Source of the DNA: Streptomyces sp. LUP30
GTDB taxonomy: Bacteria > Actinomycetota > Actinomycetes > Streptomycetales > Streptomycetaceae
Direction: 5' to 3'
Assembly (NCBI RefSeq): GCF_001746365.1
Contig: NZ_MJAJ01000066.1
Location: 1 to 43,495 of the forward strand
Length of the DNA: 43,495 bases
Each line of letters starts with the position of its first letter. Within the stretch, counting starts at the first letter, position 1. The position numbers were made by a program, and so were the translations under genes. Below the pieces are notes generated by a model, which worked only from the letters and a program-made list of their open reading frames with translations, searched no databases and had not been told where the DNA came from. Positions 1 to 7,143 of the stretch are shown here, one piece after another.

Positions 1-147
1 CTCCAGGATCTTCAGCAGCGCCTGCTGGACGCCCTCGCCCGACACGTCGCGCGTGATGGAGGGGTTCTCGCTCTTCCTCGCGACCTTGTCGATCTCGTCG
101 ATGTAGATGATCCCGGTCTCGGCCTTCTTGACGTCGTAGTCGGCGGC
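1..147 (-). pseudogene. clpX: ClpX fragment (AAA+ unfoldase), N-terminal part missing
   Basis: On the minus strand, positions 147 to 1 encode a stretch matching the centre of the ClpX AAA+ module, from AADYDVKKAETG through the Walker B region IIYIDEID to GVQQALLKILE at the window edge. In ClpX the residues before AADYDV are LLKLIQ, preceded by the zinc-binding domain and the Walker A loop. Here they are replaced by a Gly/Pro/Ala-rich sequence (EAPPAGDGEE). The frame stays open upstream to position 645, but nothing there resembles ClpX and I see no ribosome-binding site before GTG 181-183 or 178-180. ClpX normally sits next to clpP1P2, which is absent here. I read this as a truncated duplicate, although an assembly join is possible. 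Only about 49 residues are visible and the rest lies outside the window. Confidence 0.6.
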
Positions 148-741
148 CTCCTCGCCGTCCCCGGCCGGAGGGGCCTCCACCACCGTTGCCGGCGGCCCGC
201 CGGAACCGGCCCCGGCGGCCTCCAGCCCGGCAGCCTGAGCCGGTCCGCCGGGACGCCGGCGGACCGAGGGCGTTGAGTCCGAGCCGGCGAACGGCCCGTG
301 GCACGGCCCGTCCCGGAGCTTCGCCCGCCGGACGGCGGGCCGCCCGCGGACACCGCACCGGCGTCCGGGCCCGCACCGGCGTTCCAGGACACGCAGCCGA
401 CCGGCGCGCCCGAGCGCGGGCCGAGGGCCCCGAGCCCGGGTGCCCGGCCGGTTGCGCCGCCGCGACCGGCGGTTCGATCCCGGCGGTGCCGCTCGAACCC
501 CGCGGCCCGCTGTCCACTCGCCCTCGGTGACCGGAAACCCAGCCGTCCGACCGTGACCCGGTCCGCGACGGCCGGCTCCCTCGTGCTCTCCCGTGACCCG
601 GCCCACGCACCGGGCCCCGGCCGCCAGGCCCCTTTCCGGGCGCATCGGCCCTCACCGTCCGCCCCGCGCCACCCGACCCCGCCGCGCAGTCCCTGCCGCG
701 GCCCGTCCGTCCGTCCTCTCGTCCCCGGAGAACCACCTCTC
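148..741. other. gene-free GC-rich region between the clpX fragment and matA
   Basis: No convincing gene is present in this stretch of almost 600 bases. Frames are open on both strands only because the DNA is so GC-rich; their translations are Pro/Arg/Ala-rich without family features. The one clear structure is a perfect hairpin at 241-266 (arms CGGTCCGCCGG and CCGGCGGACCG, loop GACG). The promoter of matA must lie here or further left, but no convincing -10/-35 pair stands out. Confidence 0.6.
241..266. terminator. perfect 11-bp hairpin, possible terminator
   Basis: The arms 241-251 and 256-266 are perfectly complementary and enclose a GACG loop. No T-tract follows on either strand, as is common for actinomycete terminators. 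It lies between the clpX fragment and matA. It could stop transcription running in from either side, or it could be a relic of the rearrangement that created the clpX fragment. Confidence 0.35.
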
Positions 742-3111
742 ATGGCACCACGTACCAGCCGGCGTTCGACCCGACGATCCCTCGTCGGGCAGCCCGCGCC
801 CGCGACCGGCGGCCAGGCCGCGCCCACCTCCTCGCCGCCGGAGGGACCGTCGGGGGGTGAGCCGCCCGGCGGACGGCGGGCCGCCCGGCGGTCCGGTTCG
901 CGGCAGGCACGCGGACGGGCCGCGGGGCACGCCGCGGGCGCACCCCAGGGCTCCGCACCGCGGGCCGGACGCCGCCGGCCGGTGCCCCTCCGGCTGCGCC
1001 GTCTGCTGCCGCTGCTCGTGCTCTTCGCGATGATGGCGATGCTGATGCTGCGCGGCTACGTGCACAGCGAGATCCTGGCCGACTACCGCATCCACCCCGA
1101 GGCCGCCTCCGACAAGGTGCCCGAGAAGATCCTCGAGGGCGGCCCGGTCGTCGACACCCGCGGCGGACGGCAGACCGGCCTGGAGGTCCCGGACCACCGC
1201 ATCGTGCTCACCTTCGACGACGGCCCCGACCCGAAGTGGACCCCCGAGGTCCTCGACGTCCTGAAGAAGCACCACGTCCACGCCGTCTTCTTCATCACCG
1301 GCACCATGGCCTCCCGCTACCCCGACCTGGTCCGGCGGATGGTGGACGAGGGCCACGAGATCGGTCTGCACACCTTCAACCACCCCGACCTCTCCTACCA
1401 GTCGAAGAAGCGCATCGACTGGGAGCTCACCCAGAACCAGCTGGCCCTGGCGGGTGCGGCGGGCATCCGGACCTCCCTTTTCCGGCCGCCCTACTCCTCC
1501 ACCGCGGACGCCCTCGACAACGCGTCCTGGCCGGTCACCGAGTACGTCGGCACCCGCGGCTACCTCACCGTCTTCACCACCGCCGACAGCGAGGACTGGC
1601 AGCGGCCGGGCGTGCGCCAGATCATCCGCAACGCCACGCCGCACGGCGGCAAGGGCGCGATCGTCCTCATGCACGACTCCGGCGGCGACCGCCACCAGAC
1701 CGTCGAGGCCCTCGACACCTATCTGCCCGAACTCCAGGGAAAGGGCTACCGGTTCGAGAACCTCACCGAGGCGCTGCACGCCCCCAGCGCGCACACCCCG
1801 GTCACCGGGATCGACCTGTGGAAGGGCAAGGCCTGGGTCTTCCTGGTCGCGGCCTCCGACGACATCACCGGCGTCCTGGTCGTCGGCCTCGCCGTCATCG
1901 GCGTCCTCGTCTTCGCCCGCTTCGGCCTGATGCTGCTGCTGTCCGCGACCCACACCCGCCGCACCCGGCGCAAGGGGTTCGTCTGGGGGCCCGACGCGCC
2001 TGTCACCGAACCGGCGTCCGTGCTCGTCCCGGCCTACAACGAGGCCAAGTGCATCGAGAACACGGTGCGTTCGCTGATGAGGAGCGAGCACCCGATCGAG
2101 ATCCTCGTCATCGACGACGGCTCCAGCGACGGCACCGCCCGCATCGTCGAGGACCTGCGGCTGCCCGGCGTCCGCGTCGTCCGCCAGCTCAACGCGGGCA
2201 AGCCCGCGGCGCTCAACCGGGGCATCGCCAACGCCCGGCACGACCTCATCGTCATGATGGACGGCGACACCGTCTTCGAGCCCGCCACGGTCCGCGAGCT
2301 CGTGCAGCCCTTCGCCGACCCCAAGGTCGGCGCGGTCGCCGGCAACGCCAAGGTCGGCAACAAGGACACCCTCATCGGCGCCTGGCAGCACATCGAGTAC
2401 GTGATGGGCTTCAACCTCGACCGCCGCATGTACGACGTCCTGCGCTGCATGCCCACCATCCCGGGCGCCGTCGGGGCGTTCCGCCGCAGCGCGCTCGACC
2501 GCGTCGGCGGGATGAGCGACGACACCCTCGCCGAGGACACCGACATCACCATGGCCATCCACCGGGACGGCTGGCACGTCGTGTACGCGGAGAAGGCGCG
2601 CGCCTGGACCGAAGCCCCCGAATCCGTCCAGCAGTTGTGGTCACAGCGCTACCGCTGGTGCTACGGCACCATGCAGGCGATCTGGAAGCACCGCCGCGCC
2701 CTCGTCGAAGGGGGAGCGTCGGGCCGTTTCGGCCGCGTCGGCCTGCCCCTCGTCTCCCTCTTCATGGTGGTCGCCCCGCTGCTCGCCCCGCTCATCGACC
2801 TCTTCCTCGTCTACGGCCTGGTCTTCGGCCCGACCGGCAGGACCGTCGCCGCCTGGTTCGGCGTCCTCGCCGTCCAGGCCGGCTGCGCGGCCTACGCCTT
2901 CGTGCTCGACAAGGAGCGGCTCACCCCGCTGATCTCCCTCCCGCTCCAGCAGATGCTGTACCGCCAGCTGATGTACATCGTCCTGCTCCAGTCCTGGATC
3001 ACCGCCCTCACCGGCGGCCGGCTGCGCTGGCAGAAGCTGCGCCGCAAGGGACAGGTGGCCGCACCTCCGGGCGCGCCGGCGGCGAGCCTGGACGGAGGGA
3101 CGGCCCTGTGA
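742..3111 (+). CDS. matA: bifunctional polysaccharide deacetylase / family 2 glycosyltransferase (PNAG-type synthase)
   Basis: The 789-residue protein probably polymerises and partly deacetylates a beta-linked GlcNAc polymer at the membrane. Order of parts: a basic, disordered N-terminus; a membrane helix at about 90-108; a NodB deacetylase domain with TFDDGPDP (about 157-164), HTFNHP, RPPYS and LMHDSGG motifs; a helix at about 378-400; a GT2 domain with VLVPAYNEAK (about 427), DDGSSDGT, MMDGDT, DTDIT and the processive QRYRW signature (about 635-639); then three or so C-terminal helices. ATG 742 is preceded by GGAG (727-730); more upstream starts lack a ribosome-binding site. The next gene overlaps it by 4 bp. 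It corresponds to the matAB locus for hyphal aggregation by poly-N-acetylglucosamine. I am sure of the family, but the A/B naming follows gene order from memory. Confidence 0.9.
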   Translation: MAPRTSRRSTRRSLVGQPAPATGGQAAPTSSPPEGPSGGEPPGGRRAARRSGSRQARGRAAGHAAGAPQGSAPRAGRRRPVPLRLRRLLPLLVLFAMMAMLMLRGYVHSEILADYRIHPEAASDKVPEKILEGGPVVDTRGGRQTGLEVPDHRIVLTFDDGPDPKWTPEVLDVLKKHHVHAVFFITGTMASRYPDLVRRMVDEGHEIGLHTFNHPDLSYQSKKRIDWELTQNQLALAGAAGIRTSLFRPPYSSTADALDNASWPVTEYVGTRGYLTVFTTADSEDWQRPGVRQIIRNATPHGGKGAIVLMHDSGGDRHQTVEALDTYLPELQGKGYRFENLTEALHAPSAHTPVTGIDLWKGKAWVFLVAASDDITGVLVVGLAVIGVLVFARFGLMLLLSATHTRRTRRKGFVWGPDAPVTEPASVLVPAYNEAKCIENTVRSLMRSEHPIEILVIDDGSSDGTARIVEDLRLPGVRVVRQLNAGKPAALNRGIANARHDLIVMMDGDTVFEPATVRELVQPFADPKVGAVAGNAKVGNKDTLIGAWQHIEYVMGFNLDRRMYDVLRCMPTIPGAVGAFRRSALDRVGGMSDDTLAEDTDITMAIHRDGWHVVYAEKARAWTEAPESVQQLWSQRYRWCYGTMQAIWKHRRALVEGGASGRFGRVGLPLVSLFMVVAPLLAPLIDLFLVYGLVFGPTGRTVAAWFGVLAVQAGCAAYAFVLDKERLTPLISLPLQQMLYRQLMYIVLLQSWITALTGGRLRWQKLRRKGQVAAPPGAPAASLDGGTAL

Positions 3112-4352
3112 GCACCCATCCGACCGAGACCACGGCCGAGCTGCCCGAGCTGCCCGGACCGCCGACGCAGAACACCGTCCCGGCGGCGCGCGAGGACGGG
3201 GCGGGGGAGGCGGGCGGGAAGAAGAAGCGCGGCGGACGCGACCGCTACTTCGACCTCCTGCGCGCCGTCGCCCTCTTCCGCGTCGTCCTCTACCACCTGA
3301 TGGGCTGGGCCTGGCTGCCCGTCGTCTTCCCCTCCATGGGCGTGATGTTCGCGCTCGCCGGCGACCTCATGGCCCGCTCGCTGAGCAGACGGCCCGCGCT
3401 GGAGGTCGCGCGCGGACGGCTGCGACGGCTGCTGCCCCCGCTGTGGCTGCTGGGCGCGGTCGGAGTGACGGGCATGCTCGCGGGAGGCTGGGGCCCGGAC
3501 GCCGAGGGGCACCCCGGCTGGTGGTGGTTCCACCTCACCTTCTGGATCCTGCCGGTGAGCGACCCGCCGTACGCCGACGGCCTCTCCGGCATTCAGGGCT
3601 TGATCGGCGACGGCTGGTCCTCGGACCTGGGCGTTCCTCTCTGGTACATCCGCGCCTACCTCTGGTTCGTGCTGCTCTCGCCCCTGCTGCTGCGCGCCCT
3701 GCGCCGGCTGCCCTGGCCGACGATCCTGGCGCCGATCGGGCTGTGCGCGGCCCTGGAGTTCGGCGCGCTGACGGTGCCCGGATGGCGACTGGAGTCCAAC
3801 CTCAGCGACTTCGGGACGTTCGGCGCGTGCTGGCTGCTGGGCATGGCGCGTCAGGAGGGCGTCCTGCGCAGGCTGCCCCGTTACGTCGTCCCCTCGCTGG
3901 CCCCGGCGGTCGCCGCCCTCGGCCTCTGGTACGCGCTGAGCCACGATCTGCGGGAGGGGCACGACCTCGACGACATGCCGTTCGGCCAGTCCCTGTGGTC
4001 CTTCGCGGCCGTGCTGCTGCTCCTGCACATCAGCCCGTCCTGGAGCGAGTGGCCGGCCCGGCTGCGGCGCTGGGACCGGCTGATCACCCTGCTCAACTCC
4101 CGCGCCGTCACGATCTATCTGTGGCACAACGTGTGCATCACGGTCGTGGAGGGTCTGTGGGACCGCCTGTGGGACGTGCCGTGGCTGGAAGCGGACGCTC
4201 CCTGGATCCTGCAGAGCCCGTGGCCGCAACTGCCGGCCGTCTGGCTGCTGACCGCGGTCTGCGTCGTCTGCTTCGGCTGGGTCGAGGATCTGGCGGCCCG
4301 CCGCCGGCCCCGCCTGTGGCCGGACGGCCGGACGGGCACGCACCGCGCCTGA
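3108..4352 (+). CDS. matB: membrane acyltransferase family 3, partner of the PNAG synthase
   Basis: The 414-residue polytopic membrane protein has an acyltransferase-3 fold. A hydrophilic N-terminal tail of about 44 residues is followed by RYFDLLRAVALFRVVLYH, with the Arg and His typical of this family, and roughly ten hydrophobic helices such as WLLGAVGVTGMLAGGW and FAAVLLLLHIS. GTG 3108 overlaps the matA stop (GTGA) and is preceded by GGAGGG (about 3094), so translation is coupled. Its partner suggests it O-acylates or helps export the GlcNAc polymer, much as acyltransferase-like proteins accompany PNAG synthases elsewhere. The substrate is an inference. A GC-rich hairpin follows the stop. 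Confidence 0.85.
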   Translation: MSTHPTETTAELPELPGPPTQNTVPAAREDGAGEAGGKKKRGGRDRYFDLLRAVALFRVVLYHLMGWAWLPVVFPSMGVMFALAGDLMARSLSRRPALEVARGRLRRLLPPLWLLGAVGVTGMLAGGWGPDAEGHPGWWWFHLTFWILPVSDPPYADGLSGIQGLIGDGWSSDLGVPLWYIRAYLWFVLLSPLLLRALRRLPWPTILAPIGLCAALEFGALTVPGWRLESNLSDFGTFGACWLLGMARQEGVLRRLPRYVVPSLAPAVAALGLWYALSHDLREGHDLDDMPFGQSLWSFAAVLLLLHISPSWSEWPARLRRWDRLITLLNSRAVTIYLWHNVCITVVEGLWDRLWDVPWLEADAPWILQSPWPQLPAVWLLTAVCVVCFGWVEDLAARRRPRLWPDGRTGTHRA

Positions 4353-4373
4353 GACGGGGTGCTCGACGGTCGC

Positions 4374-4401
4374 GGGGGCGTGGCCGAACGGTCGCGCCCC
4401 C
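4374..4401 (+). terminator. terminator hairpin after the matAB operon
   Basis: GGGGGCG (4374-4380) pairs with CGCCCCC (4395-4401). The inner bases extend the stem, with two G-U pairs, to about 12 bp closed by a GAAC loop. It starts about 20 bases after the matB stop and has no T-tract. Confidence 0.6.
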
Positions 4402-4541
4402 GTCGGTCCTCCGGCGTAAAGGCCAGGTCAAGCCGGGTCGGCCGCCTCCGGTGCGGACGGTGGGCGTGTGGAAGACTGCCCGGCGTTGCGCAAGTGAACA
4501 GTGGTCCGGCGGTCCGAGAGTCCGGCCGGTGGGGGAGATGA

Positions 4542-5489
4542 GTGCCGGTGAGCAAGCGGCAGGTGCGGAACATGCTGCGGTCGATGGCGGGAGGTCAGCC
4601 CGTCGAGCTCACCAGCCCGATGGCCTCGGTGAAGAAGCTGGCCCGACTCGCGTGCGTGGCCCAGCAGTTCGGCTACGAGTACGTGGACGTCCGGCACGGC
4701 GGGTCGCGCAACAGCGCGCTGAAGATGCTGATCGTCCCCGACCCCGCCCCGCAGGCACGGGCGCGGGCCGCCCAGAACTGGGCGCAGTACCCGAACGCCC
4801 ACGACGGCGTCTCCCTGCCGCCGTCGGCCCCGGACGCCTTCGAACTCCTCAGGACCCGCATCACCTTCGACCTCACCGGCAAGAACGCGGAGAAGCGCAT
4901 GGGGTACGGCGCGCTGGGCGCCACCGCGGGCTGCGCGATCCTCGGGGTGCGGCTCGGCGGCACGAACACCGACTTCGTCGTCGCCGCCGTCACCTGGGTC
5001 GTCCTGATGGTCATCTGCGGCATCGGCTTCGGCGTCAACCGCCGCCGCAACGCCAGGGCCGCCGCCCGGCTGCGGGCCGCCGGGTTCGTCCCGGTGACCG
5101 ACGCGGGCGGGCAGGTGCGGTACCTGACGCCGGCCATGGCGGCCGGACACGGCCAGAACCCGTACGGCGCCGGCATCCCGCCCCAGGCCCCGGGGCCCTA
5201 CGGTCCCCACGGGCCGTACGGCGGCGCACCCACCGGCCCGGACGGCTACGGGACTCCCCAGCCCTACCCCCAGCAGCAGCCCGGACCGTACCCCCAGCAG
5301 CAGCCCGGACCGTACGCCCAGCCCCAGCCCGCGCCGTACGGGCAGCAGCCGTATCCCCAGCAGCAGCCCTATCCCCAGCAGCACGCGCAGCCCCAGCCCC
5401 AGCCGTACCCCCAGGCCCACCCCCAGCAGCCCCCGGGTCCGTACCCGCCGCAGCCTCCCCAGCCCTACGGGCAGCCGCCCCGGAGCTGA
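4542..5489 (+). CDS. uncharacterised membrane protein with Pro/Gln/Tyr-rich tail
   Basis: I do not recognise a named family for this 315-residue protein. The N-terminal ~110 residues are a mixed alpha/beta-looking soluble region. Two membrane helices follow (GALGATAGCAILGVRLGG and FVVAAVTWVVLMVICGIGF), then a short basic loop RRRNARAAARLRAAGF. The last ~110 residues are low-complexity repeats of PYPQQQPGPY type, probably disordered and extracellular or cytosolic depending on topology. GTG 4542 and GTG 4548 are both possible starts; GGGGGAG at 4531-4537 fits either, with better spacing for 4548. It is a single gene with no clear link to matAB beyond position. Confidence 0.7.
   Translation: MPVSKRQVRNMLRSMAGGQPVELTSPMASVKKLARLACVAQQFGYEYVDVRHGGSRNSALKMLIVPDPAPQARARAAQNWAQYPNAHDGVSLPPSAPDAFELLRTRITFDLTGKNAEKRMGYGALGATAGCAILGVRLGGTNTDFVVAAVTWVVLMVICGIGFGVNRRRNARAAARLRAAGFVPVTDAGGQVRYLTPAMAAGHGQNPYGAGIPPQAPGPYGPHGPYGGAPTGPDGYGTPQPYPQQQPGPYPQQQPGPYAQPQPAPYGQQPYPQQQPYPQQHAQPQPQPYPQAHPQQPPGPYPPQPPQPYGQPPRS
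5265..5312 (+). repeat. two perfect 24-bp tandem repeats in the PQ-rich tail
   Basis: Two identical 24-bp units (5265-5288 and 5289-5312) encode YPQQQPGP twice. Degenerate versions continue to about 5480. Such repeats can expand or contract, so the tail length may vary between strains. Confidence 0.75.
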
Positions 5490-5537
5490 GCGCTCGCGGC
5501 GACCTCTCACTGGGCCTGCGCGCAAGGTGAGAGCAAC

Positions 5538-5590
5538 GTTCCTTTCCGGTCACCCACAGCCACAGCACGGAAACGCGCCCTCCCTACCTT
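5538..5590 (+). promoter_or_regulatory. candidate GlnR boxes and -10 element upstream of narK
   Basis: Two sites fit the GlnR pattern gTnAC-n6-GaAAC with exact 6-base spacing. On the plus strand, GCCAC (5559-5563) is followed by GAAAC (5570-5574). On the minus strand, GTGAC (5553-5549) is followed by GGAAC (5542-5538). Each has one mismatch. A -10-like TACCTT at 5585-5590 lies just downstream, so the boxes would sit where an activator binds. GlnR and NnaR are known to control nitrate genes in Streptomyces. The match here is by eye only. Confidence 0.4.
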
Positions 5591-5649
5591 CGGGACTCAT
5601 CACCGCTCATCCCCCCGAATCACCCGAACCCGGAGCACGTGGAGGCGCC

Positions 5650-7044
5650 ATGACAGCCCCGAGTACAGCCCCCGCACCCCCGTCCCCCGCGAGGAAGGGG
5701 AGCCGCTGGATCGAGGAGTGGGACCCGGAGAACGAGGCCTTCTGGAACGAGAAGGGCGAGAAGGTCGCCCGCCGCAACCTCTTCTTCTCGGTCCTGTCCG
5801 AGCACATCGGGTTCTCGATCTGGACCATGTGGTCCGTGCTGGTGCTCTTCATGGGACCGGAGTACGGCCTCACCCCCGCCGACAAGTTCCTGCTGACGTC
5901 CATGGTGACGCTGGTCGGGGCGGTCGTCCGGGTGCCGTACACCTTCGCCGTCGCGCTCTTCGGCGGACGGAACTGGACGATCATCTCCGCCGGACTGCTG
6001 CTGATCCCCAGCGTCGCCGCGTTCGCGGTGATGAAGCCGGGGACCTCCTTCGACACGTTCCTGCTGGTCGGCCTGATCGCGGGCATCGGCGGCGGCAACT
6101 TCGCCTCCTCCATGACCAACATCAACGCGTTCTTCCCCCTCCGTAAGAAGGGGTGGGCGCTCGGGCTCAACGCGGGCGGCGGCAACATCGGCGTGCCGGT
6201 CATCCAGCTCATCGCCCTCGCCGTCATCGGCGCGAGCGGCGGGCCGCGTGTGCTGCTCGGCATCTACATCCCGCTGATCGTCCTCGCCGCGACGCTCGCC
6301 GCGCTGTACATGGACAACCTGGCGACCCTGAAGAACGACACCGGCGCCGCGATGGACTCCGCGAAGGACGCGCACACCTGGATCATGTCCTTCCTCTACG
6401 TCGGCACGTTCGGTTCGTTCATCGGCTACAGCTTCGCCTTCGGGCAGGTGCTGACCAACCAGTTCGGCCGGACGCCCCTCCAGGCGGCCTACCTCACCTT
6501 CATCGGCCCGCTGCTCGGCTCGCTGATCCGTCCGGTGGGCGGCTGGCTGGCCGACAGGTACGGCGGCGCGAAGATCACCCTCTACAACTACGTCGGCATG
6601 GGCGCGGCCACCGCCGTCCTGGTCTACGCGAGCATGCAGAAGTCGCTGCCCCTCTTCGTCGCCGCCTTCGTGGTGCTGTTCGTGCTCAGCGGACTCGGCA
6701 ACGGGTCGACGTACAAGATGATTCCGGGCATCTTCCAGGCGAAGGCCGTCGCCAGGGGGCTGGAGGGCGAGGAGGCCGCCGCCTACGGGCGCAGGCTGTC
6801 CGGTGCCTCCATGGGACTGATCGGCGCGGTCGGCGCGCTCGGCGGCGTCGGCATCAACCTGGCGTTCCGTCAGTCGTTCCTCTCCTACGGCTCCGGCACC
6901 GGCGCGTTCGTCGCCTTCCTCGCCTTCTACGCGGCCTGCTTCGTCGTCACCTGGGCCGTATACCTTCGCCGCCCGGTGGGCAGGGTGACCGCGTCCAGCT
7001 CGGCGTCCGAGGCGAAGCCGCAGCTCAGCTACGCCGAGGTGTGA
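5650..7044 (+). CDS. narK: nitrate/nitrite transporter, MFS family (NarK/NasA type)
   Basis: The 464-residue protein is a 12-helix major facilitator of the nitrate/nitrite porter family. It begins with WIEEWDPENEAFWNEKGEKVA-type residues typical of actinomycete NarK. It shows the glycine-rich nitrate signatures: AGIGGGNFASSMTNINAFFP (about 144-163) in TM5 and a second, ALGLNAGGGNIGVPV, shortly after. Basic loops RKKG and RPVGGWLADR are also typical. ATG 5650 has GTGGAGG close upstream (5640-5645). It should carry nitrate in or nitrite out. The neighbour nnaR encodes the nitrate-assimilation regulator, and candidate GlnR sites lie in its promoter region. Confidence 0.93.
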   Translation: MTAPSTAPAPPSPARKGSRWIEEWDPENEAFWNEKGEKVARRNLFFSVLSEHIGFSIWTMWSVLVLFMGPEYGLTPADKFLLTSMVTLVGAVVRVPYTFAVALFGGRNWTIISAGLLLIPSVAAFAVMKPGTSFDTFLLVGLIAGIGGGNFASSMTNINAFFPLRKKGWALGLNAGGGNIGVPVIQLIALAVIGASGGPRVLLGIYIPLIVLAATLAALYMDNLATLKNDTGAAMDSAKDAHTWIMSFLYVGTFGSFIGYSFAFGQVLTNQFGRTPLQAAYLTFIGPLLGSLIRPVGGWLADRYGGAKITLYNYVGMGAATAVLVYASMQKSLPLFVAAFVVLFVLSGLGNGSTYKMIPGIFQAKAVARGLEGEEAAAYGRRLSGASMGLIGAVGALGGVGINLAFRQSFLSYGSGTGAFVAFLAFYAACFVVTWAVYLRRPVGRVTASSSASEAKPQLSYAEV

Positions 7045-7072
7045 CGTAACACTGGCGACATGAAGCCGAACC

Positions 7073-7100
7073 GAGCCTGTCACGCGCCGTTGACAGGCTC
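7073..7100. promoter_or_regulatory. perfect 10-bp inverted repeat between narK and nnaR
   Basis: GAGCCTGTCA (7073-7082) and TGACAGGCTC (7091-7100) are perfectly complementary around an 8-base centre. It sits 29 bases after the narK stop and 44 bases before nnaR. It has no T-tract and is less GC-rich than the terminators in this window. It could be the narK terminator or an operator, for example for NnaR itself. Confidence 0.5.
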
Positions 7101-7143
7101 GTCGGCATGTAGGCGGGAAAGCGAATCTAGCGGGACGAGAGCT

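Noticed and set aside
298..741. An upstream extension of matA to ATG 298
   Set aside because: The added 148 residues are Pro/Arg/Ala-rich without features, and a good ribosome-binding site precedes ATG 742.
652..2577. A 641-codon open frame on the minus strand opposite matA
   Set aside because: It is an antisense shadow of a strongly GC3-biased gene. The translation has no family features, and the plus strand holds clear NodB and GT2 motifs.
742..4352. Part of a secondary-metabolite cluster
   Set aside because: No synthase, tailoring or resistance genes surround it. The pair fits exopolysaccharide synthesis.
5265..5480. CRISPR-like array
   Set aside because: The repeats are contiguous, in frame and encode a PQ-rich protein tail. 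There are no spacers or cas genes.
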